6,454 bases of DNA from an uncultured Clostridium sp. Lineage in GTDB: Bacteria; Bacillota; Clostridia; Oscillospirales; Acutalibacteraceae. The notes beneath the pieces are model-generated. The model had not been told where the DNA came from. It worked only from the letters and a program-made list of their open reading frames with translations, and searched no databases. This document shows positions 1-6,059 of this stretch, piece after piece. Every line of letters begins with the position of its first letter. The first letter of the stretch is position 1. The translations under genes and the position numbers were made by a program. The DNA lies in assembly GCA_934717555.1 (NCBI GenBank), contig CAKUYY010000073.1, positions 1 to 6,454 of the forward strand, written 5' to 3'.

Positions 1-1218
1 GTCTATGATAATACCGTCCATGACGTCGCCGGCGTCCAGCATTTCCACCAGCTCGCAGGCGCGCTGCAACGCTGGAAGGCAATTATTGGGGTCCAGCCCT
101 TTTTCATAACGTGCGGAAGCATCGGTACGCATACCTTGGTCCCTGGCGGTAACACGGACGGAACTGCCCAGGAAGTTAGCAGATTCAAAGACAATGGTGG
201 TGGTATCATCCATAATACCGCTGTATTCGCCGCCCATCACGCCGGCGATTGCCACAGGTTTCTTGGCGTCGGCAATCACGAGCTGATTGGGTGTCAATTT
301 GCGTTCCACGCCGTCTAATGTAGTGATGGTTTCCCCATCTTTGGCGCGGCGGACGCGGATCTTGCTGTCTTCGATGTACCGTAAATCAAAGGCATGCATA
401 GGCTGGCCGTACTCCAGCATGACATAGTTTGTGATATCTACGATATTGTTGATGGGCCGCACCCCCATAGCGCGCAGTCTCTCTCTCATCCAGCGTGGGG
501 AGGGCTTGACGCGGACATTTTTTACAATACGGGCGCTGTATACCTGGCACAGTTTCTCTTCCTCAATCTGGACATCCAGGAGGGAGGAGCAATCGCCATG
601 CCCTGCTTTGACTTCCGGGGTATGCAGGCGCAGAGGCTTCTGGAATGTGGCCGCCGCTTCCCGGGCAAGGCCAATCACAGAAAAACAGTCCGGCCGGTTA
701 GAAGTAATTTCAAATTCTACTTTTGTATCGTTTAGCCCGATGGCTTCGCATATACCCTTTCCCGGGGTACGGTCGCAGTCGTCTCCCAACACAAAGATAC
801 CATCTTCAATGGCGTTGGGGAAATCATGGACCGTCAGTCCCAGTTCTCCCAGAGAGCACAGCATACCGTTTCTTTCCACGCCACTTAATTTCCCTTTTTT
901 GATCTTTTTGCCGCCGGGGAGATTGGAATTATGAAGGGCCGCAGGAACATAATCCCCCTCGTGCAGGTTTTGGGCGCCGGTGACAATTTGCACAGGCGTT
1001 TCCGCGCCCACATCTACCTGGCAGATCCACAAGTGATCGGAGTCCGGATGCCGTTCCAGGGATAGGATTTTTCCTACCACAACGTTGTGGATCTCTTCGC
1101 CTTCCACTTCCCAGCCTTCCACTTTGGAACCTCTCATGGTCATAGATTCAGCAAAGGCCCGCGGCGTCATATCGTCCAGAGTAACAAACTCAGATAACCA
1201 TCTCATAGAAAGATTCAT
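1..1218 (-). CDS. pheT: Phenylalanyl-tRNA synthetase beta subunit, N-terminal half (cut by window edge)
   Basis: PheT is the beta chain of the cytoplasmic (alpha-beta)2 enzyme that charges tRNA-Phe with phenylalanine; it binds tRNA and edits mischarged Tyr-tRNA-Phe. The visible 406 codons are open throughout and start MNLSMRWLSEFV, the usual PheT N-terminus. Residues about 40-150 form the EMAP/OB-fold tRNA-binding domain (VVVGKI, HPDSDHLWICQVDVG, IVTGAQN, MLCSLGELGL). Residues about 210-380 are the B3/B4 editing domain (RPINNIVDITNYVMLEYGQP at 254-273, MHAFD at 274-278, GVMGGE at 326-331, RTDASARYEKG at 364-374). The B5 domain, catalytic-like core and anticodon-binding C-terminus lie outside the window; the full family length is about 800 residues. 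The ATG at 1218 is chosen because an AGGAGGTG Shine-Dalgarno (1234-1227) sits 8 nt upstream, overlapping the pheS stop codon. An internal ATG at 1206 has no such site. Only 14 bp separate it from pheS, so the two are co-transcribed and under the same T-box. Confidence 0.97.
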   Translation of the reverse strand, partial: MNLSMRWLSEFVTLDDMTPRAFAESMTMRGSKVEGWEVEGEEIHNVVVGKILSLERHPDSDHLWICQVDVGAETPVQIVTGAQNLHEGDYVPAALHNSNLPGGKKIKKGKLSGVERNGMLCSLGELGLTVHDFPNAIEDGIFVLGDDCDRTPGKGICEAIGLNDTKVEFEITSNRPDCFSVIGLAREAAATFQKPLRLHTPEVKAGHGDCSSLLDVQIEEEKLCQVYSARIVKNVRVKPSPRWMRERLRAMGVRPINNIVDITNYVMLEYGQPMHAFDLRYIEDSKIRVRRAKDGETITTLDGVERKLTPNQLVIADAKKPVAIAGVMGGEYSGIMDDTTTIVFESANFLGSSVRVTARDQGMRTDASARYEKGLDPNNCLPALQRACELVEMLDAGDVMDGIIID

Positions 1219-1232
1219 AATCAAGGCACCTC

Positions 1233-2252
1233 CTAGAATTGATGTAAGAACCGCACGTCGTTTTCATAGAACAGACGCAGGTCATCGATGTTATAACGGC
1301 GCATAACCACTCGTTCCAAGCCCATCCCAAAGGCAAACCCGCTGTATACTTCAGGATCGATGTTGCAGTTTTGCAACACTTTGGGATGTACCATTCCGCA
1401 GCCCAGGATTTCAATCCAGCCTTCGCCTTTGCACAGGCGGCAGCCTTTTCCGTGGCAGCTGAAGCACTGTACGTCTACTTCAGCGGAAGGTTCAGTAAAG
1501 GGGAAATGGTGGGGACGGAACCGTACCACGGAATCTTCCCCATAAAGGCATTTGACAAAAGCTTCCAAAGTACCTTTTAAGTCGGCAAATGTAATGCCTT
1601 TATCCACCACCAAACCTTCAATTTGATGGAAAAGCGGGGAATGGGTGGCGTCTACCGCGTCGGAACGGTAAACACGGCCGGGGGAAATGATCCGGATTGG
1701 CGGTGCTTTCTTTTCCATGACCCGGATCTGTACAGGAGAAGTCTGTGTACGCAACAGAATGTTGTCATTGATATAGAAAGTATCCTGTGTATCGCGGGCT
1801 GGGTGATCCTTGGGGATATTTAACGCCTCAAAAATGTAGTAGTCATATTCCACTTCCGGACCGTCTACAATATCAAAACCCATCCCCACAAAGATTTCCT
1901 TGATCTCATCCAACACCAGGCTGAGAGGATGCTTGCAACCCAGTTTTTTTACCGTGCCGGGCAATGTGACGTCTACGGTTTCTTCTTCCAGGCGGCGGCG
2001 GGTTTCCTCCGCTTTGAGCTCGGAGACCCTTTTTTCAATGATTCCTTCAATAAAGGAACGCACCTCATTGGCTAATTGCCCAATGACAGGGCGCTCTTCC
2101 GGGGACAGTTTTCCCATTTGTTTGAGTATGGAAGTCAGTTCCCCTTTTTTTCCCAGAAATTGAACGCGCAGAGCTTCAATATCCTGCTGCAATTTCGCTT
2201 CTGACAGGGCGTGGACAGCTTTTTCCCGAATATCTTCCAACTGCTTTTTCAT
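1233..2252 (-). CDS. pheS: Phenylalanyl-tRNA synthetase alpha subunit
   Basis: PheS is the catalytic alpha chain of PheRS, a class II aminoacyl-tRNA synthetase. At 339 residues it is full length. Residues 1-95 form the charged helical N-terminal arm that contacts tRNA (MKKQLEDIREKAVHALSEAK and on). Motif 1 is near 122-145 (VGMGFDIVDGPEVEYDYYIF), RTQTSPVQ is at 168-175, motif 2 is at 192-213 (GRVYRSDAVDATHSPLFHQ), FRPHHFPFTEPS at 245-256, and motif 3 at 305-319 (GFAFGMGLERVVMRR). Four cysteines at 263, 266, 271 and 274 (CxxC-x4-CxxC) match the cysteine-rich loop usual in Gram-positive PheS. The ATG at 2252 has GAGGTG 7 nt upstream. The long leader in front of it contains a T-box, so transcription should rise when uncharged tRNA-Phe accumulates. 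pheT follows after 14 bp. Confidence 0.98.
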   Translation of the reverse strand: MKKQLEDIREKAVHALSEAKLQQDIEALRVQFLGKKGELTSILKQMGKLSPEERPVIGQLANEVRSFIEGIIEKRVSELKAEETRRRLEEETVDVTLPGTVKKLGCKHPLSLVLDEIKEIFVGMGFDIVDGPEVEYDYYIFEALNIPKDHPARDTQDTFYINDNILLRTQTSPVQIRVMEKKAPPIRIISPGRVYRSDAVDATHSPLFHQIEGLVVDKGITFADLKGTLEAFVKCLYGEDSVVRFRPHHFPFTEPSAEVDVQCFSCHGKGCRLCKGEGWIEILGCGMVHPKVLQNCNIDPEVYSGFAFGMGLERVVMRRYNIDDLRLFYENDVRFLHQF

Positions 2253-2587
2253 CCAAATTCACCTCATTAAATTTATTATTGACAATAACCCTTCTTTCAG
2301 GGATTACAGAGAAATGGACGCAAAAAAAAGCGCCGCCATCCCTCTCGTTACACAAGGGACGAAGGCGCGCCTCCGCGGTACCACCCTATTTTTTGCACAG
2401 AGCAAACACTCTTCTAGCTGATAACGGGGCCAGTCCGTTGCAGCCTACTAAATCCAAAGTTCAGCCGCACCGCTCCAAAGGGAACTTCACAGTCCCGCCA
2501 GACGTCAGCGTGCTTTCAGCCGGGACACGCTGTCTCTTTCCACTGGGATTTGGTCCTGCTACTTCCTTTTTCATAGCGTTATGAATG
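2253..2587 (-). ncRNA. T-box leader (tRNA-Phe responsive) of pheST
   Basis: A T-box is an untranslated leader that reads the charging state of a cognate tRNA and chooses between a terminator and an antiterminator. The canonical T-box sequence AGGGTGGTACCGCGG is read on the minus strand at 2387-2373. Its partner CGTCCCT (2361-2355) would form the antiterminator. In stem I the AGTA element of the S-turn is at 2563-2560, and the specifier triplet TTC, in context GAAG-TTC-CCTTTGGAG, is at 2484-2482. UUC is a Phe codon and would pair with the GAA anticodon, agreeing with the downstream gene. The antiterminator bulge reads UGGU (2383-2380), whose variable U would pair with an A73 discriminator, as in tRNA-Phe. 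The 5' end is inferred from the promoter at 2594-2622. The stem I limits were judged by eye and not folded. Confidence 0.93.
2322..2371 (-). terminator. Intrinsic terminator of the T-box attenuator
   Basis: Read on the minus strand, a GC-rich arm (GGCGCGCCTTCGTCCCTTG, from 2371) pairs with CGAGAGGGATGGCGGCGC (2347-2330), with small bulges. Eight T follow directly at 2329-2322. The left arm contains the CGTCCCT that the T-box needs for the antiterminator, so the two structures exclude each other. This is the expected off-state when tRNA-Phe is fully charged. Confidence 0.85.
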
Positions 2588-2593
2588 TATTTT

Positions 2594-2622
2594 ATAATAG
2601 CATGAAAAAAGGCAAAATGCAA
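2594..2622 (-). promoter_or_regulatory. Promoter of the pheST operon
   Basis: On the minus strand TTGCAT (2622-2617, -35) and TATTAT (2599-2594, -10) are separated by exactly 17 bp, a good sigma-A arrangement. Transcription would begin near 2587, just upstream of T-box stem I. The match is by eye; the spacing and the position before a T-box support it. Confidence 0.7.
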
Positions 2623-2686
2623 GGCTTTGCGGAGAAAGACTGGAAAAGAGTTGGAATCTTCTCCACTTCGGAAGAAAGATGTAGAA

Positions 2687-2715
2687 TTGTAAATGGTGTA
2701 ATTTTATGATATAAT
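2687..2715 (+). promoter_or_regulatory. Promoter of the DUF6106-acpS-nnr operon
   Basis: TTGTAA (2687-2692) and a perfect TATAAT (2710-2715) are spaced by 17 bp, and TG at 2707-2708 makes it an extended -10 (TGaTATAAT). Transcription should start near 2722, about 27 nt before the first ATG. It faces away from the pheST promoter, with 64 bp between the two -35 boxes. A second TATAAT at 2719-2724 lacks a properly spaced -35. Confidence 0.75.
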
Positions 2716-2734
2716 AACTATAATTTTAAAATGC

Positions 2735-2740
2735 GGAGGA
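2735..2740 (+). promoter_or_regulatory. Ribosome binding site that fixes the start of the first gene
   Basis: GGAGGA lies 8 nt before the ATG at 2749. The in-frame ATG at 2731 would lie upstream of it, and the ATG at 2743 would be only 2 nt away. The site therefore favours 2749 as the true start. Confidence 0.75.
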
Positions 2741-2748
2741 ACATGTTC

Positions 2749-3285
2749 ATGGATATTTTTGTGGAACAGATTGTAAAAAAGAAAATGGAATCCAAGGAAA
2801 AGATAATGGCGGTAGGCATCGCGGTGGCAGCGGTTGTAGTCTGCTTTTTTATTTTTTTGTTTTCCCAGTATTTGATGGCGTTTACCCTGGTTCTGGTGGC
2901 GGGCGCTATTTTTGGCGCCTATTGGCTCATCACCAATATGAACCTGGAATTTGAATATGCGATTACCAACGGAGACATTACCGTAGATAAGATTATCGCC
3001 CGCCGTAGAAGAAAACGCGTGGTCTCCATTGACGCAAAGGATGTGGAGGCTATGGGGAAATACCGGGTTTCTGAACACATAAGCAAATCTTATGATCAGC
3101 GGATGATAGCCGCCAGGGATGCCAATGATACCGATGCCTGGTATATTACTTTTCATCATCGTGTACATGGCCATGTGTTGCTGGTTTTTTCTCCCAACGA
3201 CCGTACGCTGGAAGCGATCAAACCGTTTTTAAAAAGGCAGGTGGCTCTGGATGCCTTTGGGAAATATGCTTTCAACCGGCATTGA
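2749..3285 (+). CDS. Small two-helix membrane protein (DUF6106-like), function unknown
   Basis: The function is not known. The 178-residue protein starts MDIFVEQIVKKKMESKEK, a short charged cytoplasmic-type N-terminus. Two hydrophobic segments follow, about 20-38 (MAVGIAVAAVVVCFFIFLF) and 42-61 (LMAFTLVLVAGAIFGAYWLI). The rest is soluble: LEFEYAITNGDITVDKII, a basic cluster ARRRRKR near 85-91, then an alternating beta-rich region ending in a helix (NDRTLEAIKPFLKRQVALDAF). This pattern is remembered as DUF6106 from Clostridia; it also resembles bacterial PH-like membrane proteins of the YcxB/YdbT type, where a helical hairpin is followed by a beta sandwich. The family name is recalled, not searched. 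The start at 2749 is set by GGAGGA. It is the first gene after an extended -10 promoter, and its last 35 nt overlap acpS, so translation of the two is probably coupled. A membrane or envelope role is inference only. Confidence 0.85.
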   Translation: MDIFVEQIVKKKMESKEKIMAVGIAVAAVVVCFFIFLFSQYLMAFTLVLVAGAIFGAYWLITNMNLEFEYAITNGDITVDKIIARRRRKRVVSIDAKDVEAMGKYRVSEHISKSYDQRMIAARDANDTDAWYITFHHRVHGHVLLVFSPNDRTLEAIKPFLKRQVALDAFGKYAFNRH

Positions 3286-3640
3286 TCTGGTAGAAATCCA
3301 CCGGATTCGCAGGAGTATGAAAAATCCCCGTTTCTGTAAGAAAATTTTGGGATCAGAAGAGTATATGCAGTTGGAAAAGCGGGGGTTTGTCCCGCAGAGT
3401 GTAGCGGTAAGCTTTGCCGCAAAAGAAGCATTTGCCAAGGCGATGGGGACCGGGGTGCGGGGCTTTCAGCTTCGGGATGTGGAACTCTTACGCAATACCG
3501 ATGGCCAGCCCTATTTTCAGCTGCATCATGGAGCTTTGGAATTGGTTCAAAAGAAGAATTATAAACTTTCCGTCAGCGCTACCCATACTAGGGTATATGC
3601 TTCGGTGGTGGTAGTGGCCTATGTGGAGGGAATAGTATGA
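3251..3640 (+). CDS. acpS: Holo-[acyl-carrier-protein] synthase
   Basis: AcpS transfers 4'-phosphopantetheine from CoA to the conserved serine of apo-ACP, making it active for fatty acid and phospholipid synthesis in the cytoplasm. The family signature is clear: TGIDLVEIHRI at 9-19 with the Mg-binding Asp12, and FAAKEAFAKAMGTG at 55-68 with the metal-binding Glu59. The C-terminal strand KLSVSATHTRVYASVVVVA follows, where TH replaces the more usual SH. The 129 residues fit the family (about 120-126). Two starts are possible. ATG 3251 has AGGTG (3239-3243) 7 nt upstream. ATG 3266 (MLSTGIDLVEI) fits the homologous N-terminus better but has only a weak GGGA. I give 3251 because of the ribosome binding site. 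It overlaps the upstream gene by 35 nt (20 nt from 3266), and its TGA overlaps the next ATG as ATGA. Confidence 0.95.
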   Translation: MPLGNMLSTGIDLVEIHRIRRSMKNPRFCKKILGSEEYMQLEKRGFVPQSVAVSFAAKEAFAKAMGTGVRGFQLRDVELLRNTDGQPYFQLHHGALELVQKKNYKLSVSATHTRVYASVVVVAYVEGIV

Positions 3641-5154
3641 AAGTATTGAGCTGTCAGCAAATGAGAGAATTGGAACGGGTATCAGTAGAACAAGGGCAGA
3701 CTTATCTAGGGCTGATGGAACAGGCAGGGACACAGGCCGCCCGAGTGATCCGGGAGAATGGCTCAATAGAAAAAGCTGTTATCTTCTGTGGAAAAGGCAA
3801 CAATGGGGGCGACGGCTTTGTCATTGCCCGCTGTCTGGAGGAGTGGGGAAGCCATGTAACGGTGGTTTTGATGGAAGGAAACCCGACTACCCCGGACGCT
3901 TCCCATATGTTCGCCCTGATGAAAGGGGTAGAGATCCTTCCGTTCCAGGACAAAGCTGTTCTTTCCCGTCTGGCTCAGGCTGATGTAGCAGTGGATGCAA
4001 TTTATGGGATAGGCTTTCGCGGCAGTATCCGGGAAGCGTTTATTCCGTTGGTTGAGGCTATCAATCAATCTCAAGCACAGGTATTTGCCATTGATTTGCC
4101 CAGCGGGGCGCAGGGAGATTCTGGAAAAATTGAGGGAAGCTGTATCCGGGCGGATATTACCATTACATTTACTTCTTTGAAACCAGCCCATGTGCTGTAC
4201 CCTTCCGCTGATTTCTGCGGCCGTGTAGAGACAGTCCCGGTAGGCATCCCGGAAAGGCTTTTAGAGGAAAGCTCCTGTGTGATGAAAGAAATTGACAGGG
4301 ACCGGGTCGCTGATATTTTGCCAGAACGGGAGGCCAGCTCTCATAAAGGTACCTATGGCACCCTGCTTAGCGTTTGCGGCAGCAGGGGAATGGCGGGGGC
4401 GGCCATTATGAGCGGACGGGCGGCGTTGCGTTCCGGAGTAGGGCTGCTCAAGCTGGCCATTCCGCAAAGTATTTATCCGATTTTGGCTGGAGCGCTCACA
4501 GAACCAGTTTTTACGCTTCTATACGAGAACCGGCAGGGTACCCTTTCCCGGCAATGCAAGGCAGACTTGTTATCCGCTTTGTCTGGAGCATCCGCCTGCT
4601 TGATCGGGTGTGGTCTGGGCTGCAATGTGGATACTGAACAACTGGTACAGGCGTTGCTCGCAGAAACAAAAATTCCGATAGTTTTAGATGCAGATGGCAT
4701 AAATGCTGTTTGTTCCCATATAGATAGTATAAAAACAGCGAAAGCTCCGGTTATTTTAACGCCGCATCCTGGAGAGATGGCCCGCCTTTTGCGGATTACC
4801 ACAGCGCAAGTGCAGGCAAACCGGTATGCTAGCGCCCAGCAATTTGCAGTAGATTTTCAGGCTGTTGTTGTTTTGAAAGGGGCTAACACTTTGGTTGCTT
4901 TGCCGGATGGAAGGGTATTTGTCAACCGTACTGGCAATCCCGGCATGGCCCGGGGAGGGAGCGGCGATGTGCTTGCCGGCATGATAGGGGCGTTTTTGGC
5001 GCAGGGGATTGCGCCGGAAAAAGCGGCGATGTGCGGTGTTTACCTGCATGGCTTGGCGGGGGATCGGTGCGCCGCTAAGCTTTCTCAGATGGGGATGTTA
5101 CCAACGGATATGATTCAGGAGCTTCCTGCGCTGTTTTTGGAATTTGGACGCTGA
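3637..5154 (+). CDS. nnr: Bifunctional NAD(P)H-hydrate epimerase / ADP-dependent NAD(P)H-hydrate dehydratase
   Basis: This enzyme repairs NADHX and NADPHX, the hydrated, inactive forms of NAD(P)H. The N-terminal YjeF_N domain (about 1-210) interconverts the R and S epimers; it shows GKGNNGGDGFVIAR at 52-65, DAIYGIGFRG at 120-129, AIDLPSG at 151-157 and ADITITFTSLKPAH at 172-185. The C-terminal ribokinase-like domain (about 225-500) dehydrates S-NAD(P)HX using ADP. It carries HKGTYG at 236-241, VLDADGINAV at 349-358, TPHPGEMARLL at 375-385, KGANT at 414-418 and NPGMARGGSGDVLAG at 434-448, where Asp444 is the expected catalytic base. At 505 residues it is the full-length fused form, with both active sites apparently intact. 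GGAGGG (3625-3630) lies 6 nt before the ATG, which overlaps the acpS stop as ATGA, indicating translational coupling. acpS-nnr adjacency is common in Bacillota. Confidence 0.97.
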   Translation: MKVLSCQQMRELERVSVEQGQTYLGLMEQAGTQAARVIRENGSIEKAVIFCGKGNNGGDGFVIARCLEEWGSHVTVVLMEGNPTTPDASHMFALMKGVEILPFQDKAVLSRLAQADVAVDAIYGIGFRGSIREAFIPLVEAINQSQAQVFAIDLPSGAQGDSGKIEGSCIRADITITFTSLKPAHVLYPSADFCGRVETVPVGIPERLLEESSCVMKEIDRDRVADILPEREASSHKGTYGTLLSVCGSRGMAGAAIMSGRAALRSGVGLLKLAIPQSIYPILAGALTEPVFTLLYENRQGTLSRQCKADLLSALSGASACLIGCGLGCNVDTEQLVQALLAETKIPIVLDADGINAVCSHIDSIKTAKAPVILTPHPGEMARLLRITTAQVQANRYASAQQFAVDFQAVVVLKGANTLVALPDGRVFVNRTGNPGMARGGSGDVLAGMIGAFLAQGIAPEKAAMCGVYLHGLAGDRCAAKLSQMGMLPTDMIQELPALFLEFGR

Positions 5155-5191
5155 TTCCGCTTGATAAAGGGATGCGTTCGGCAGGGGTGTG

Positions 5192-5716
5192 ATGAACGTG
5201 CGGAAATTTCTGTGTGTATTGGTCTTGGCAGGCATTACCCTGCTTTTTATGGTGTCCTGCAACAAGAAAGAGGAACAGCCACCGGATCAAATAATGGCCA
5301 GTGTCAGCGCTTCCGCCCAGGTGACGCAGGGGGAAAGCAGCCTTTCCTGTACGGTTGTGCGTAATCCGGAAGGGGTAGGGGTAATTTCCGTGACGCAGCC
5401 CGCGTCGCTTGAGGGACTGTGTTTTGAGTGGAAAGGCAATGGATACGGTCTGTCCTACCATGGCTTGGCGTGCGAGGCGGGTACGCCGTTTTTGCCCAGT
5501 ACCTCCTTCGCTTCGGCCATTATGAATGTGCTGAAATCTTGTGAGAGGATGGAGGGGTTACAGATACAATCCCAAGAGGATGGAAAAACCGTTTATTCAG
5601 GGGAAAGTGAATCCGGCCGCTTTACAATAACAGTGGATAATCAGGATGGGTTTATTGAAAAGATTTCCATAGAAGATTTACAGCTTTCGGTAGATTTTAC
5701 CCGGATGCCGGCGTGA
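5192..5716 (+). CDS. Small putative lipoprotein, possibly LolA-like, function unknown
   Basis: I do not recognise a specific gene. The 174-residue product begins MNVRKFLCVLVLAGITLLFM and then VSC: a positive n-region, a hydrophobic core and a lipobox-like MVSC with the lipidation Cys at 23. A polar linker (NKKEEQPPDQ) follows, then a mostly beta region without further membrane segments. It should therefore be anchored on the outer face of the membrane. The strand pattern (GVISVTQPASLEGLCFEWKG, a helical stretch near STSFASAIMNVLKSC, then VYSGESESGRFTITVDNQDG and a closing FIEKISIEDLQLSVDF) resembles compact LolA-type folds, but this is weak inference. ATG 5192 has AGGGG (5183-5187) 4 nt upstream; a GTG at 5189 is directly before it but too close to that site. 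It begins 37 nt after nnr, and the operon's terminator follows. Low GC third positions are not evident, so it looks native. Confidence 0.85.
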   Translation: MNVRKFLCVLVLAGITLLFMVSCNKKEEQPPDQIMASVSASAQVTQGESSLSCTVVRNPEGVGVISVTQPASLEGLCFEWKGNGYGLSYHGLACEAGTPFLPSTSFASAIMNVLKSCERMEGLQIQSQEDGKTVYSGESESGRFTITVDNQDGFIEKISIEDLQLSVDFTRMPA

Positions 5717-5770
5717 TTTGGAGCATTTAGAATGGTTTTATAAAAAGTTATAGCATAATGGTGATTTTGC

Positions 5771-5830
5771 CAATAGAGGCGCTCAGGGGAATTTCCTCCG
5801 GGCGCCTCTATTGATAAAAACTATTTTTTT
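5771..5830 (+). terminator. Hairpin terminator at the end of the acpS-nnr operon
   Basis: CAATAGAGGCGC (5771-5782) pairs perfectly with GCGCCTCTATTG (5802-5813), a 12-bp stem with a 19-nt loop. A further GGGG/CCTC helix could form inside the loop. A seven-T run lies at 5824-5830, 10 nt past the stem rather than directly next to it, so this is not a textbook terminator in either direction. It sits 54 nt after the lipoprotein stop and before the purC promoter, which fits the end of a transcript. Confidence 0.7.
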
Positions 5831-5976
5831 ATAATTTTTCCAGGGAATAAGGAAATAGATGAAAAAATTTAAAATAAAAAATCAAAGAGGGTTGGCAAGA
5901 TATCTAAAAAATAGAGGAAAAATCGACATGTTTTTTATGGTTAACTACGGAAAATTGATAACCAAAGAGACGCATA
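5831..5976. other. AT-rich intergenic region upstream of purC
   Basis: Between the terminator and the purC promoter the sequence is strongly A/T-rich, with many A and T runs. I see no tRNA, no purine riboswitch aptamer consensus, and no PurR CGAA-type box pair. An inverted repeat TGGTTA (5938-5943) / TAACCA (5959-5964) lies 12 nt before the -35 box. One weak open frame (5859-6041) covers much of the region and is listed separately. Confidence 0.6.
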
Positions 5977-6041
5977 TTGCCATCATTATCGGATCGGGGT
6001 ATAATAAAAAAGAAGAATTGGGTCAAGTTCACTTTGACTGA
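5859..6041 (+). CDS. Doubtful 60-residue open reading frame
   Basis: The frame starts MKKFKIKNQRGLARYLKNRG and is basic and rich in Lys, Ile and Asn, as expected from AT-rich DNA. AAGGAA (5849-5854) lies 4 nt before the ATG, so initiation is possible. Against it, the frame runs straight through the near-consensus purC promoter (5977-6005), has no recognised domain, and its codon make-up is unlike that of the neighbouring genes. Near the end, HIAIIIGSG recalls the N-terminus of PurE (VAIIMGSDSD type), which often precedes purC, but nothing after it fits PurE. It is most likely non-coding. A small peptide or an eroded remnant cannot be excluded. Confidence 0.2.
   Translation: MKKFKIKNQRGLARYLKNRGKIDMFFMVNYGKLITKETHIAIIIGSGYNKKEELGQVHFD
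5977..6005 (+). promoter_or_regulatory. Promoter of purC
   Basis: TTGCCA (5977-5982) and a perfect TATAAT (6000-6005) are exactly 17 bp apart, a strong sigma-A-type match. Transcription would start near 6012, giving a leader of about 48 nt before the purC ATG at 6060. Such a short leader leaves no room for a classical purine riboswitch. Confidence 0.75.
6022..6038 (+). repeat. Inverted repeat in the purC leader
   Basis: GTCAA (6022-6026) and TTGAC (6034-6038) form an inverted repeat; with one bulged T it extends to GTCAAG/CTTTGAC around a TTCA loop. It lies between the predicted start of transcription and the purC ribosome binding site. It could be an operator or a small RNA hairpin, or it could be chance. 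Confidence 0.4.
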
Positions 6042-6059
6042 AATGGGAGGCATTAAACT

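Noticed and set aside
431..934. Long plus-strand open frame inside pheT
   Set aside because: It is antisense to a fully conserved pheT reading frame and shows no domain or ribosome binding site of its own.
1..1218. pheT as a truncated pseudogene
   Set aside because: The frame is open to the window edge with all expected N-terminal domains; it is cut only by the window.
1430..1466. Cysteine cluster CxxC-x4-CxxC in PheS as a possible unusual metal site
   Set aside because: From memory this cysteine-rich loop is normal in Gram-positive PheS, so it is not a novelty.
2279..2584. 101-codon plus-strand open frame opposite the T-box leader
   Set aside because: The stretch is explained base for base by T-box elements on the other strand; the peptide has no recognisable features.
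2719..2724. Second TATAAT as an alternative -10 box
   Set aside because: It lies 26 bp from the only good -35 and has no TG extension; the box at 2710-2715 has both.
2704..3174. 156-codon minus-strand frame
   Set aside because: It is a shadow of the membrane protein gene on the plus strand, which has a promoter, a ribosome binding site and plausible membrane segments.
5831..6059. Purine, PRPP or ykkC-type riboswitch before purC
   Set aside because: None of the conserved aptamer core sequences is visible, and the best promoter leaves only about 48 nt of leader.
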